The notes under the pieces: generated by a model
The model's database searches: none
The model's input: the letters and a program-made list of their open reading frames with translations, nothing else
What the model was told of the DNA's origin: nothing
Made by a program: the position numbers and the translations under genes
Part shown: positions 7,046 to 12,202 of the stretch, one piece after another
Layout of the letters: each line of letters begins with the position of its first letter
Numbering within the stretch: the first letter of the stretch is position 1
NCBI GenBank assembly: GCA_029058455.1
Contig: JAIDXU010000080.1
Span: 1 to 12,202 of the forward strand
DNA: 12,202 nucleotides
Source: Paramuribaculum sp.
GTDB taxonomy: Bacteria > Bacteroidota > Bacteroidia > Bacteroidales > Muribaculaceae
Direction of reading: 5' to 3'

Positions 7046-8206
7046 TTAGAGGTTGTTGAGGAAGTGGCAGAGGCGGTTGAGGCCGTCGAGCATAACGGAT
7101 TTGGGGCAGGCGATGTTAATGCGCATGAAGCCGTCTTTGCCATACATAGTGCCTGAGTTGAGCCAAAGCCGTTCGGTGTCAAGCAGACGATGTTCGAGAG
7201 TGTCGGAATCAATGCCAAGCGAGCGGCAGTCAACCCACACAAGATATGTGCCTTCCATTTCGGTTACCGGCAGCCACGGGAGATATTTGGCAAAATATTC
7301 ACGCAGTGTGAGATAGTTATGGTATAGGTAATCAACAAGTTGACTGAGCCATTCCTCGCCTTCGGTATAGGCGGCGATGAGGGCTTCGACACCGAAGGGG
7401 TTTACATCACACACCTCGTTGATGTTGATAGCGCGGTCGATTGCAGCTCTTACTTCGGGAGATTGGGCGATGATATTGGCAATTTGGAGACCGGCGGTGT
7501 TAAACGCTTTGGAAGGGGAGTTGCAGGTAATGGAGTTGCGGAGGGTTTCGTCGCTGATTGAGGCAAAGGGAGTGAAACGATGACCGGGAAACACAAGCTC
7601 ACAGTGAATCTCATCGGCCACCACCATTACATTGTTGCGGAGACAGATAGTGTTGAGCTTTTCAAGTTCCTCGGCGGTCCATACTCTTCCTGCCGGGTTA
7701 TGGGGATTGCAGAGCAATAGTAGTTTGGCTTTAGGATCGCTTGCTTTCCGCTCGAGGTCTTCATAGTCGATCGAGTATCGGCAATTTTCGTAGCGCAGCG
7801 GATTGTCAACTATCTCGCAGCCGTTATTGCGAATTGATGAGAAAAAGCAGTTATAGACCGGTGTCTGCACAATAACCTTGTCGCCCGGCGAAGTCATGGC
7901 CTTGATTATAGCCGACAAGGCGGGAACCACTCCGCTGGTGTAGATTATCATATCTTTGGTAAACTGCCAGCCGTGACGGCGCCCGAACCATTCCACGACT
8001 GTCTCGTAATATTTATCCGGCACGCGGGTGTAGCCGAAAATGCCGTGGTCAACACGTCGGCGCAATGCTTCGATTATGCAGTCGGCGGTGCGGAAATCCA
8101 TGTCTGCCACCCACATGGGGAGCACATCGTCGCTTTCGGCCGAGTCCCATTTATATGATCCGGTGTTGCGACGGGGAATTATGCGGTCAAAATCATATTT
8201 TTTCAT
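7046..8206 (-). CDS. MalY/PatB-type PLP-dependent C-S lyase / aminotransferase
   Basis: This is a 386-residue fold-type I PLP enzyme of the MalY/PatB branch, usually cystathionine or cysteine-conjugate beta-lyases that release a thiol, pyruvate and ammonia. Marks of the branch are LPMWVADMDF (29-38) at the N-terminus, FGYTRVPDKYY (57-67), TPVYNCFF (115-122), CNPHNPAGRVWT (166-177) and VVADEIHCELVF (195-206). PSKAFNTAGLQIAN (231-244) carries the PLP lysine Lys233, and FMRINIACP (360-368) has the carboxylate-binding Arg362. Asp198 would pair with the PLP ring nitrogen. The N-terminus is cytosolic, with no signal peptide. Its ATG (8206-8204) overlaps the MATE stop by one base (TGATG), so it is translated from the same mRNA as the last gene of the operon. 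The true substrate is open: cystathionine lyase in methionine synthesis, a cysteine-conjugate lyase or a transaminase are all possible. Family assignment is firm. Confidence 0.92.
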   Translation of the reverse strand: MKKYDFDRIIPRRNTGSYKWDSAESDDVLPMWVADMDFRTADCIIEALRRRVDHGIFGYTRVPDKYYETVVEWFGRRHGWQFTKDMIIYTSGVVPALSAIIKAMTSPGDKVIVQTPVYNCFFSSIRNNGCEIVDNPLRYENCRYSIDYEDLERKASDPKAKLLLLCNPHNPAGRVWTAEELEKLNTICLRNNVMVVADEIHCELVFPGHRFTPFASISDETLRNSITCNSPSKAFNTAGLQIANIIAQSPEVRAAIDRAININEVCDVNPFGVEALIAAYTEGEEWLSQLVDYLYHNYLTLREYFAKYLPWLPVTEMEGTYLVWVDCRSLGIDSDTLEHRLLDTERLWLNSGTMYGKDGFMRINIACPKSVMLDGLNRLCHFLNNL

Positions 8207-9636
8207 CAGTGAGTCAGGGTTATATTGTTGACAGATTTAAGCCAGGCCTTGCTATAGAGTCTCCACAGGAATATCGCGCCACGGAAACATAGCTCGGCGC
8301 ACATCGCTATCCACACTCCGGCAAGCCCGTAGTCCGGGGCAAGAATTGCCGCTAACGTGAGTCTCACCGCCCAGATGCTTCCGAGGTTCATGCAACTCGG
8401 TATCAGGGTGTCGCCGGCTCCCACAAATGCGCCATAGGCCACTATCGCGGCGGCAAACATCGGTTCGGCCCAAGCCTCGATTCTAAGAATGGAGACGCCG
8501 AGCGACTGCACCGAAATGTCGGGAGTGAAAAACGACATCATTGCCGGCGCCACGAGATACATTATCGCTCCCATTACGGTCATTATTACCATGCCCGAAT
8601 AGATAGTGATTTTGGCAAATCTGTCGGCCAATTTCTTGCGGCCGGCGCCGATGCTTTGCCCCACAAGGGTAGTGGCGGCCTCTCCCACGCCGTAGCCGGG
8701 CATGTAGCAGAGACTCTCGGCAGTGATGGCAAAGGCGTTGGCGGCTATGGCTATCGTGCCCAAAGGGGCGACGATAACGGTAGTGATTATCTGGGCGCCA
8801 CACACCATTATATGTTCGGCAGCCAACGGAAGTCCAATCTTCTCGGCTCGTTGCAGAGTTCGGCGGCGGGGGAGGAATGTGCCCGAAGTGCGGCTCATAT
8901 CCAGCGGGCGGCATCGCCACCACATATAGGCAAACATCACCAGTCCGATAACACCCTCGGCAAGAAATGTGCCGAGAGCCGCACCCTTCACCCCCATGCC
9001 TGCGCCATAGAGGGTTATGCCCCATACCTCGCGCGTGGGGAATATCAGCAGGGTGTTGAATACCACATCGAGCACACACATCAGTATATTGAGCATGCCC
9101 GGCACAAACATGTTGCCGCTGCATCTCAATACCGCGCCCGCAAAATAGCCCAACTGAAATACCGGCAGTCCGGCTGAGAAGATAAAGAAGTAGATGGTGG
9201 CGTCGCTGTTGATCTCATCGTTGCCGCCGAGCCAAGAGGGGAGACCTCCGCTTATGATACACCCTATCGCGGCAAGAATAATGCTGAATGTTATGGAGGC
9301 AAACAATCCCTGCCTCACCACCGCCCGCGCGTCGTGGTATTTGTCGGCGCCGATAAACTGGGCTACCTGAACCGAAAAGCCGCTCACCACTGCCGAACAA
9401 ATGCTCCAGAACAACCATGTGGAGGTCGACACCAACCCTATCGACGCCGAGGCTTCAGCTCCGAGGCTTCCAACCATCGCGGCGTCGATATACTGCATTA
9501 TTATCGACGAGACCTGAGCGAGAATCGACGGCAAGCTCAGCAATACCGTCAGTCTCAGCTGATCACGTGTTCCGATATGCTTCCCCTCGCGAATGAGGGC
9601 TAACAGAGAGTCGGTATTTCTTATTCCGGCAAGCAA
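8206..9636 (-). CDS. MATE-family multidrug/metabolite efflux transporter
   Basis: This 476-residue inner-membrane protein has about 12 hydrophobic segments in two homologous MatE halves (about 30-240 and 260-460) joined by a basic loop (PRRRTLQRAEK). Typical features are MQYIDAAMVGSLGAEASASIGLVSTS spanning 47-72, RCSGNMFVPGMLNILMC (171-187) in the first half, and the matching GAGDTLIPSCMNLGS (406-420) in the second. MATE proteins export organic cations or metabolites using Na+ or H+ gradients; the substrate cannot be read from sequence. No ATG is available in the natural frame. The start chosen is TTG at 9636-9634, eight bases after the DUF3737 stop, because the pre-helix LIREGKH and DQLRLTVLLSLPSI resembles the N-terminus of Bacteroides homologs. 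An in-frame CTG lies at 9648. The stop overlaps the next gene's ATG by one base. Confidence 0.92.
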   Translation of the reverse strand: MLAGIRNTDSLLALIREGKHIGTRDQLRLTVLLSLPSILAQVSSIIMQYIDAAMVGSLGAEASASIGLVSTSTWLFWSICSAVVSGFSVQVAQFIGADKYHDARAVVRQGLFASITFSIILAAIGCIISGGLPSWLGGNDEINSDATIYFFIFSAGLPVFQLGYFAGAVLRCSGNMFVPGMLNILMCVLDVVFNTLLIFPTREVWGITLYGAGMGVKGAALGTFLAEGVIGLVMFAYMWWRCRPLDMSRTSGTFLPRRRTLQRAEKIGLPLAAEHIMVCGAQIITTVIVAPLGTIAIAANAFAITAESLCYMPGYGVGEAATTLVGQSIGAGRKKLADRFAKITIYSGMVIMTVMGAIMYLVAPAMMSFFTPDISVQSLGVSILRIEAWAEPMFAAAIVAYGAFVGAGDTLIPSCMNLGSIWAVRLTLAAILAPDYGLAGVWIAMCAELCFRGAIFLWRLYSKAWLKSVNNITLTH

Positions 9637-9644
9637 GCGGTTAT

Positions 9645-10493
9645 TCAGGCATTTCTGATTTCAATCTTACAATCGGCCGGAGCCTTGACAAATTTGTCGA
9701 TTATCACCTCTCCTATCGAATCGGCAGTGATAGAGCCGCTTATCGGGTTTTTAACGCTCGGGATATTGCCTTTTATGTCGGCCTTGAGAGTGGAGTATTC
9801 AAAAGCGAGGTCGCAATCTGAGTCCATCGTGCAGTCTTCCATCACGAGATCTTCGGCATAGCATAGCGGCTGAGTGCCTTTGAGATGACAGCGCACCAGA
9901 CGGAGGCGTTTTGAATGCCAGCCTATATATTCGCCGTCAATTTCAGAGTCATAGACGGTCACATCTTCGGTTTCCCAGAAAGCATCTTTGGTGTTGAGCA
10001 CGGCATTGTGAATCTCAACGTTACGGCATTTCTGAAAAGAGTAATTGCCCTGCTGACGATAGTTGTTGATCACAATATTCGAGCTGCGCATGAAAATATA
10101 GTCACCCTTTTCAACCTCCACATTGTTGAGGGTCACATCCGAGCAATCCCAGAGAGTCTCGAGAGCGTTGGGAATACGCACATTGTCAAGTTTGAGATTT
10201 TTCATCTCGCGAAACATCTTGGGCGCTTCAACAAGGGTGTCGGTCATTACGAGGTTTTGTGAATACCACAGCGCCGCGCGGGCTCCTTCGGTAAACAGGC
10301 AATCCTTTATCTTGAAGCCGTCAACATGCCAGAAGGGATATTTTCCCTCAAACCGGCAACCCTCGGCCTCGATGTTGCGACACTCCTTGAGCGCCGACTC
10401 TCCGGCATGGATTGTCACGTTTTCAAGACGCAGATCGCGGCTGCCAAACAGCGGGCGCTCGCCCTCAAATTCCTTATCTTTAATTATTTCCAT
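9645..10493 (-). CDS. DUF3737 family beta-helix protein
   Basis: This 282-residue protein of unknown function matches the DUF3737 pattern, including the opening KDKEFEGERPLFGSRDL (5-21). No signal peptide or membrane segment is seen, so it should be cytosolic. Aromatic residues recur at 55, 76, 94, 115, 134, 153, 173, 192, 212 and 231, a spacing of 18-21. Each is followed by a short polar turn and an alternating strand such as NLKLDNV, DVTLNNV, NIVINNY, NVEIHNA, DVTVYDS or DLVMEDC. This is the signature of about ten coils of a right-handed parallel beta-helix, as in pectin-lyase-like folds. No obvious catalytic triad can be assigned. The gene is 15 bases after the cyclophilin-like gene and 8 bases before the MATE gene. 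From memory, DUF3737 genes often neighbour MATE or PatB-type genes in other gut bacteria, which I cannot confirm here. Confidence 0.82.
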   Translation of the reverse strand: MEIIKDKEFEGERPLFGSRDLRLENVTIHAGESALKECRNIEAEGCRFEGKYPFWHVDGFKIKDCLFTEGARAALWYSQNLVMTDTLVEAPKMFREMKNLKLDNVRIPNALETLWDCSDVTLNNVEVEKGDYIFMRSSNIVINNYRQQGNYSFQKCRNVEIHNAVLNTKDAFWETEDVTVYDSEIDGEYIGWHSKRLRLVRCHLKGTQPLCYAEDLVMEDCTMDSDCDLAFEYSTLKADIKGNIPSVKNPISGSITADSIGEVIIDKFVKAPADCKIEIRNA

Positions 10494-10508
10494 ATTGTCA
10501 GTGTGGTT

Positions 10509-11060
10509 TTATCTTATTATTGTTTTCTTTCCGTTGATGATGTAGATTCCGGGAGTGAGGTCGCGGGTTATAATGCGGTTGCCGCCGAGATCATAAACAA
10601 CATCGGTGGGGCTAACGTCGGCAACCGGCCGCTCTATGGCCGATGATGAATCAATCGAGATTGTGAGCGACACATTCCCGCTGCCGAGAAAACGGCGCAG
10701 ACTCTCAGTGTCAGCTCCGTCTATTTTACCTAAGCGGGTGTAGCTCCATGAATTGCTGCCATAGAATATCACCATGTTATTACCCTGATAGAGCATTATG
10801 TCGCCTGCCTCTGTGGTAATCTGACTGTTGGATGTCGGTAGACTCTGAGGCAACGCCCCTACCTTTTCAAAGCCGCCGTAATCACTCATGCTTATGGTTA
10901 TAGGGCCTGAATTGAGGATTTTGACTAATGAGCGTGTCGCCTCGTTGTCGACCAAAGTGGCCGTCATATAGTCTTTGCCTGTTGCGAGCTTTATTTTTGT
11001 CTGAGCCGTTGTCATCAGTGATATAGCGGATAAAAGGATAAGAAGAAATAACTTTTTCAT
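10509..11060 (-). CDS. Secreted cyclophilin-like fold protein with C-terminal type IX-like sorting tail
   Basis: The 183-residue product begins with a signal peptide (MKKLFLLILLSAISLMTTA, cleavage likely after Ala19). Residues about 22-136 match the bacterial cyclophilin-like fold family. Conserved stretches are MTATLVDNEATRSLVKIL (32-49), ISMSDYGGFEKVGALPQSLP (56-75), ITTEAGDIMLYQGNNMVIFY (81-100) and the strongly conserved GSNSWSYTRLGKI (101-113). Proteins of this family are short and their activity is unknown; peptidyl-prolyl isomerase activity should not be assumed. The last 34 residues (VYDLGGNRI, then LTPGIYIINGKK) look like a Bacteroidota type IX secretion / Por C-terminal sorting domain, suggesting export across the outer membrane or surface attachment. 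It is the first gene of the minus-strand operon, 15 bases before the DUF3737 gene, with a perfect -7 box upstream. The ATG at 11060 fits the signal peptide. Confidence 0.87.
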   Translation of the reverse strand: MKKLFLLILLSAISLMTTAQTKIKLATGKDYMTATLVDNEATRSLVKILNSGPITISMSDYGGFEKVGALPQSLPTSNSQITTEAGDIMLYQGNNMVIFYGSNSWSYTRLGKIDGADTESLRRFLGSGNVSLTISIDSSSAIERPVADVSPTDVVYDLGGNRIITRDLTPGIYIINGKKTIIR

Positions 11061-11081
11061 AACCTATTTATGATTCGACTG

Positions 11082-11089
11082 CAAAGTTA
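11082..11089 (-). promoter_or_regulatory. Bacteroidota -7 promoter box for the minus-strand operon
   Basis: On the minus strand this reads TAACTTTG, an exact TAnnTTTG match, 22 bases upstream of the cyclophilin-like ATG. The 5' leader would be short, about 15 bases. At 19 bases upstream the -33 position reads ATTA rather than TTTG. Initiation may therefore rely on a factor bound at the adjoining palindrome 11111-11130. Confidence 0.68.
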
Positions 11090-11110
11090 GGAACTATTGC
11101 CGGGATATTA

Positions 11111-11130
11111 ATTACCACAATCGCGGTAAT
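11111..11130. promoter_or_regulatory. Candidate operator: ATTACC-N8-GGTAAT inverted repeat
   Basis: ATTACC (11111-11116) and GGTAAT (11125-11130) form a perfect six-base inverted repeat around eight bases. It covers or abuts the -33 position of the leftward promoter and lies 73 bases upstream of the -33 box of the rightward noncoding RNA promoter. This is where a dimeric regulator of the divergent region could bind. The function is inferred from position only. Confidence 0.4.
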
Positions 11131-11202
11131 CTTAACCCCGATCGCTTTTTCCCTGCTTCGTAGAAAAAAATGTCTCAGCCGGGATTATTATTAGACCGAG
11201 GG

Positions 11203-11233
11203 TTTGATATTCAAAAAAATAGTTATAACTTTG
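11203..11233 (+). promoter_or_regulatory. Complete Bacteroidota promoter for a noncoding RNA
   Basis: TTTG (11203-11206) and TAACTTTG (11226-11233) are separated by exactly 19 bases, matching both elements of the Bacteroidota housekeeping promoter at its preferred spacing. Transcription is expected to start near 11240. It is the only promoter in the window with both boxes intact, which suggests strong constitutive expression of the downstream RNA. Confidence 0.85.
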
Positions 11234-11239
11234 CTGCCG

Positions 11240-11538
11240 AATATCGCTCGCCGAAGTCCGATATGGGTTAAGCGGGCGGGATACATTTTATTAACATAGG
11301 AGCGTTTATCGACGCTTTTCTTGACTGATGGGAATCTCGCAAATTCTTCAGTTTGAGTCAAGAAATGGCAACGGTAGATGCCTTTCGGGTATGGTTTTTT
11401 ATGTCGTCTCAGCGATGAGGCGGCATAATATATCATACAGCGTGAGGCTTCGGCGTTGCTCTTTCTACTCAAACGGGCAATGCGAGAGCCTCCATCAGTT
11501 GAAAGAGCAACCGATACAGGCTTTCACGCTCTTTTTTT
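11240..11538 (+). ncRNA. Structured noncoding RNA of about 300 nt, family not recognised
   Basis: No credible gene lies in this stretch, yet it has a complete promoter in front, several strong hairpins and an intrinsic terminator. Stems seen: ATATCG/CGATAT (11241-11246 with 11259-11264); AGCGT/ACGCT (11301-11305 with 11312-11316); ten perfect pairs TTTCTTGACT/AGTCAAGAAA (11317-11326 with 11356-11365) enclosing GAAT/ATTC; and eleven pairs including two G-U (11400-11410 with 11417-11427, loop AGCGAT). The last is a long two-part stem of AGCGTGA/TCACGCT (11439-11445 with 11524-11530) and GTTGCTCTTTC/GAAAGAGCAAC (11455-11465 with 11501-11511), ending in seven T's (11532-11538). The interrupted long stem recalls 6S-like RNAs, and Rfam lists Bacteroidales-only motifs such as Bacteroidales-1, but I cannot match the sequence to one. 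Diagnostic cores of tmRNA, SRP RNA and RNase P RNA are absent. The 5' end is inferred from the promoter. Confidence 0.8.
11439..11538 (+). terminator. Terminal long hairpin and U-tract of the noncoding RNA
   Basis: The outer stem AGCGTGA/TCACGCT closes at 11530 and is followed by C and seven T's (11532-11538), as expected for intrinsic termination. The stem continues after an internal loop into eleven perfect pairs. The hairpin is much longer than a plain terminator, so it is probably also a functional domain of the RNA. Confidence 0.75.
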
Positions 11539-11585
11539 ATAAATAAGCAGCCAACGAGGGGAGTCCGGAGGCGTAAGTTTTAACT

Positions 11586-11837
11586 ATGTACAAATACCGA
11601 GTCGCATTCATGGTAAATGATAAGCAAATGAATGCATGGTTTGTATCTCCTACTGAATTTACAGTGGAAACCAAAAATCGGTTTCGCGAGATGGCCAAAT
11701 TGGCTGTTCAAGAATATCTTTGCGAAGCTAGAAGTGTGCCATCCGCTGGAACAGCTGAGGCTTTAGCAATTTGGCCCGAAATCTTGCCCTCAAAAGGAGT
11801 AATTCAACCTCTTGATGCATTCGAATTAACTGACTAG
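11586..11837 (+). CDS. Small hypothetical protein, 83 residues
   Basis: I do not recognise this product. It begins MYKYRVAFMVNDKQMNAWF, with alternating hydrophobic residues that look like a beta-hairpin (YRVAFMVN, then MNAWFVS). An amphipathic helix (about 31-46, NRFREMAKLAVQEYLC) follows, then a Pro/Ala-rich C-terminal part ending PLDAFELTD. There is no signal peptide, membrane segment or metal motif. The frame is supported by a proper ATG and by the downstream gene beginning 4 bases after its TAG, which suggests an operon. No own promoter is seen: TAAGTTTT at 11574-11581 is too close to the ATG. Expression may come by read-through of the noncoding RNA terminator 47 bases upstream. Its composition is more AT-rich than the operons to the left, suggesting accessory or transferred DNA. 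Confidence 0.6.
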   Translation: MYKYRVAFMVNDKQMNAWFVSPTEFTVETKNRFREMAKLAVQEYLCEARSVPSAGTAEALAIWPEILPSKGVIQPLDAFELTD

Positions 11838-11841
11838 AACT

Positions 11842-12202
11842 ATGAAACTAATCATTCACGAATTTTGGATGGTCATGGTAATGCTGGGGCTGTCCATTTC
11901 TGCATATGCCTACGATTTTGAAGTCGACGGGGTATTTTATACTGTGACAGACTTAGAGAAGTTTGAGATTGAGGTCGCAAACCCCTTTCCTAATGAACCA
12001 TATACCAAAACGGAAATTGTAATTCCATCAGAGATAGTATACAACGGTAGAACATTTGTTCCTGTTCGCATTGGTGAAAGAGCTTTTTATTACACTAAAA
12101 ATCTCAAATCGGTGTCTTTGCCATCTTCTATCAAGTCTATAGGAAAAGGAGCATTCCAAGATTCTGGATTATTTACAATCAATTTAAATGATGGCTTAAA
12201 AA
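11842..12202 (+). CDS. Secreted BspA-like leucine-rich repeat (LRR_5) protein, N-terminal part (cut by window edge)
   Basis: From the ATG at 11842 the frame stays open for 120 codons to the window edge. A signal peptide is visible: MKLIIHEFWMVMVMLGLSIS, then AYAYDFEVDG, with likely cleavage after Ala22 or near it. The following DFEVDGVFYTV is the usual opening of Bacteroidales BspA-like proteins. IVIPSEIVYNGRTFVPVRIG (about 61-80) and then ERAFYYTKNLKSVSLPSSIK with SIGKGAFQDSGL show the LRR_5 pattern, in which each ~23-residue repeat has I-G-x-x-A-F and an L-x-x-V-x-L-P strand. Such proteins are exported and often mediate adhesion or binding; no specific ligand can be given. It starts 4 bases after the small gene and was probably co-transcribed. 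Two 60-base lines that I counted here are about 32-35% GC against about 52% in fucI, so it may be laterally acquired. The C-terminus is not in the window. Confidence 0.85.
   Translation, partial: MKLIIHEFWMVMVMLGLSISAYAYDFEVDGVFYTVTDLEKFEIEVANPFPNEPYTKTEIVIPSEIVYNGRTFVPVRIGERAFYYTKNLKSVSLPSSIKSIGKGAFQDSGLFTINLNDGLK

Noticed and set aside
8483..9124. A 213-codon minus-strand frame overlapping the MATE gene
   Set aside because: The product is low-complexity, rich in His, Cys, Gly and Arg, and the MATE frame covers the same bases with clear family motifs.
11191..11472. A 93-codon minus-strand frame (and a 72-codon plus frame at 11328-11546) in the RNA region
   Set aside because: Both cross the promoter or the hairpins of the noncoding RNA, have no recognisable sequence, and the base-paired stems explain the region better.
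11553..11572. GAGGGGAGTCCGGAGG resembles the GAGGAAAGUCCGG core of RNase P RNA
   Set aside because: Only this one block is similar; the ACAGAAA-type second core and the closing stem are absent downstream, where a coding frame begins.
1..12202. tRNA genes, CRISPR arrays, insertion sequences
   Set aside because: No cloverleaf with an anticodon, no regularly spaced repeats and no transposase frame were seen.

Overview
The window looks like a chromosomal segment of a gut Bacteroidales bacterium, probably Muribaculaceae or close to Bacteroides/Prevotella. The signs are a fucI-fucA-fucK-fucP order of the Bacteroides type, three copies of the Bacteroidota -7 promoter box TAnnTTTG (each reading TAACTTTG), a Bacteroidota-type tyrosine recombinase, a secreted protein ending in a type IX-like sorting tail, and a BspA-like leucine-rich repeat protein. 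The genus is inferred, not shown.

Layout from the left. The 5' part of an EamA/DMT transporter gene lies on the minus strand at the edge. A complete 400-residue tyrosine recombinase gene (+) follows, then a 190-base control region with a palindrome, TGAAAA half-sites and a -7 box. Next comes a tight four-gene L-fucose operon (+, 1805-6948): isomerase, aldolase, kinase and permease. Together these take up L-fucose and convert it to DHAP and L-lactaldehyde. A strong hairpin terminator (6968-7008) separates this operon from a convergent one.

The minus-strand operon runs from 11060 down to 7046. It encodes a secreted cyclophilin-fold protein with a sorting tail, a DUF3737 beta-helix protein, a MATE efflux transporter and a MalY/PatB-type PLP C-S lyase/aminotransferase. 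Gaps are 15 and 8 bases, and the last two genes overlap by one base. The joint role is not established; a pathway that cleaves a sulfur-containing amino-acid conjugate and exports a product is one hypothesis.

The divergent region 11061-11240 carries promoters in both directions. The rightward one is a complete TTTG-N19-TAACTTTG promoter. It drives about 300 bases with no credible gene, a series of strong hairpins and a terminal long stem followed by seven T's: a structured noncoding RNA whose family I cannot name. At the right edge a small unknown gene and the start of a secreted LRR_5/BspA-like protein form a more AT-rich pair.

The most notable points are the noncoding RNA at 11240-11538, the four-gene cyclophilin/DUF3737/MATE/PatB operon, the recombinase where a fucR regulator might be expected, and the altered active-site residues of FucA.
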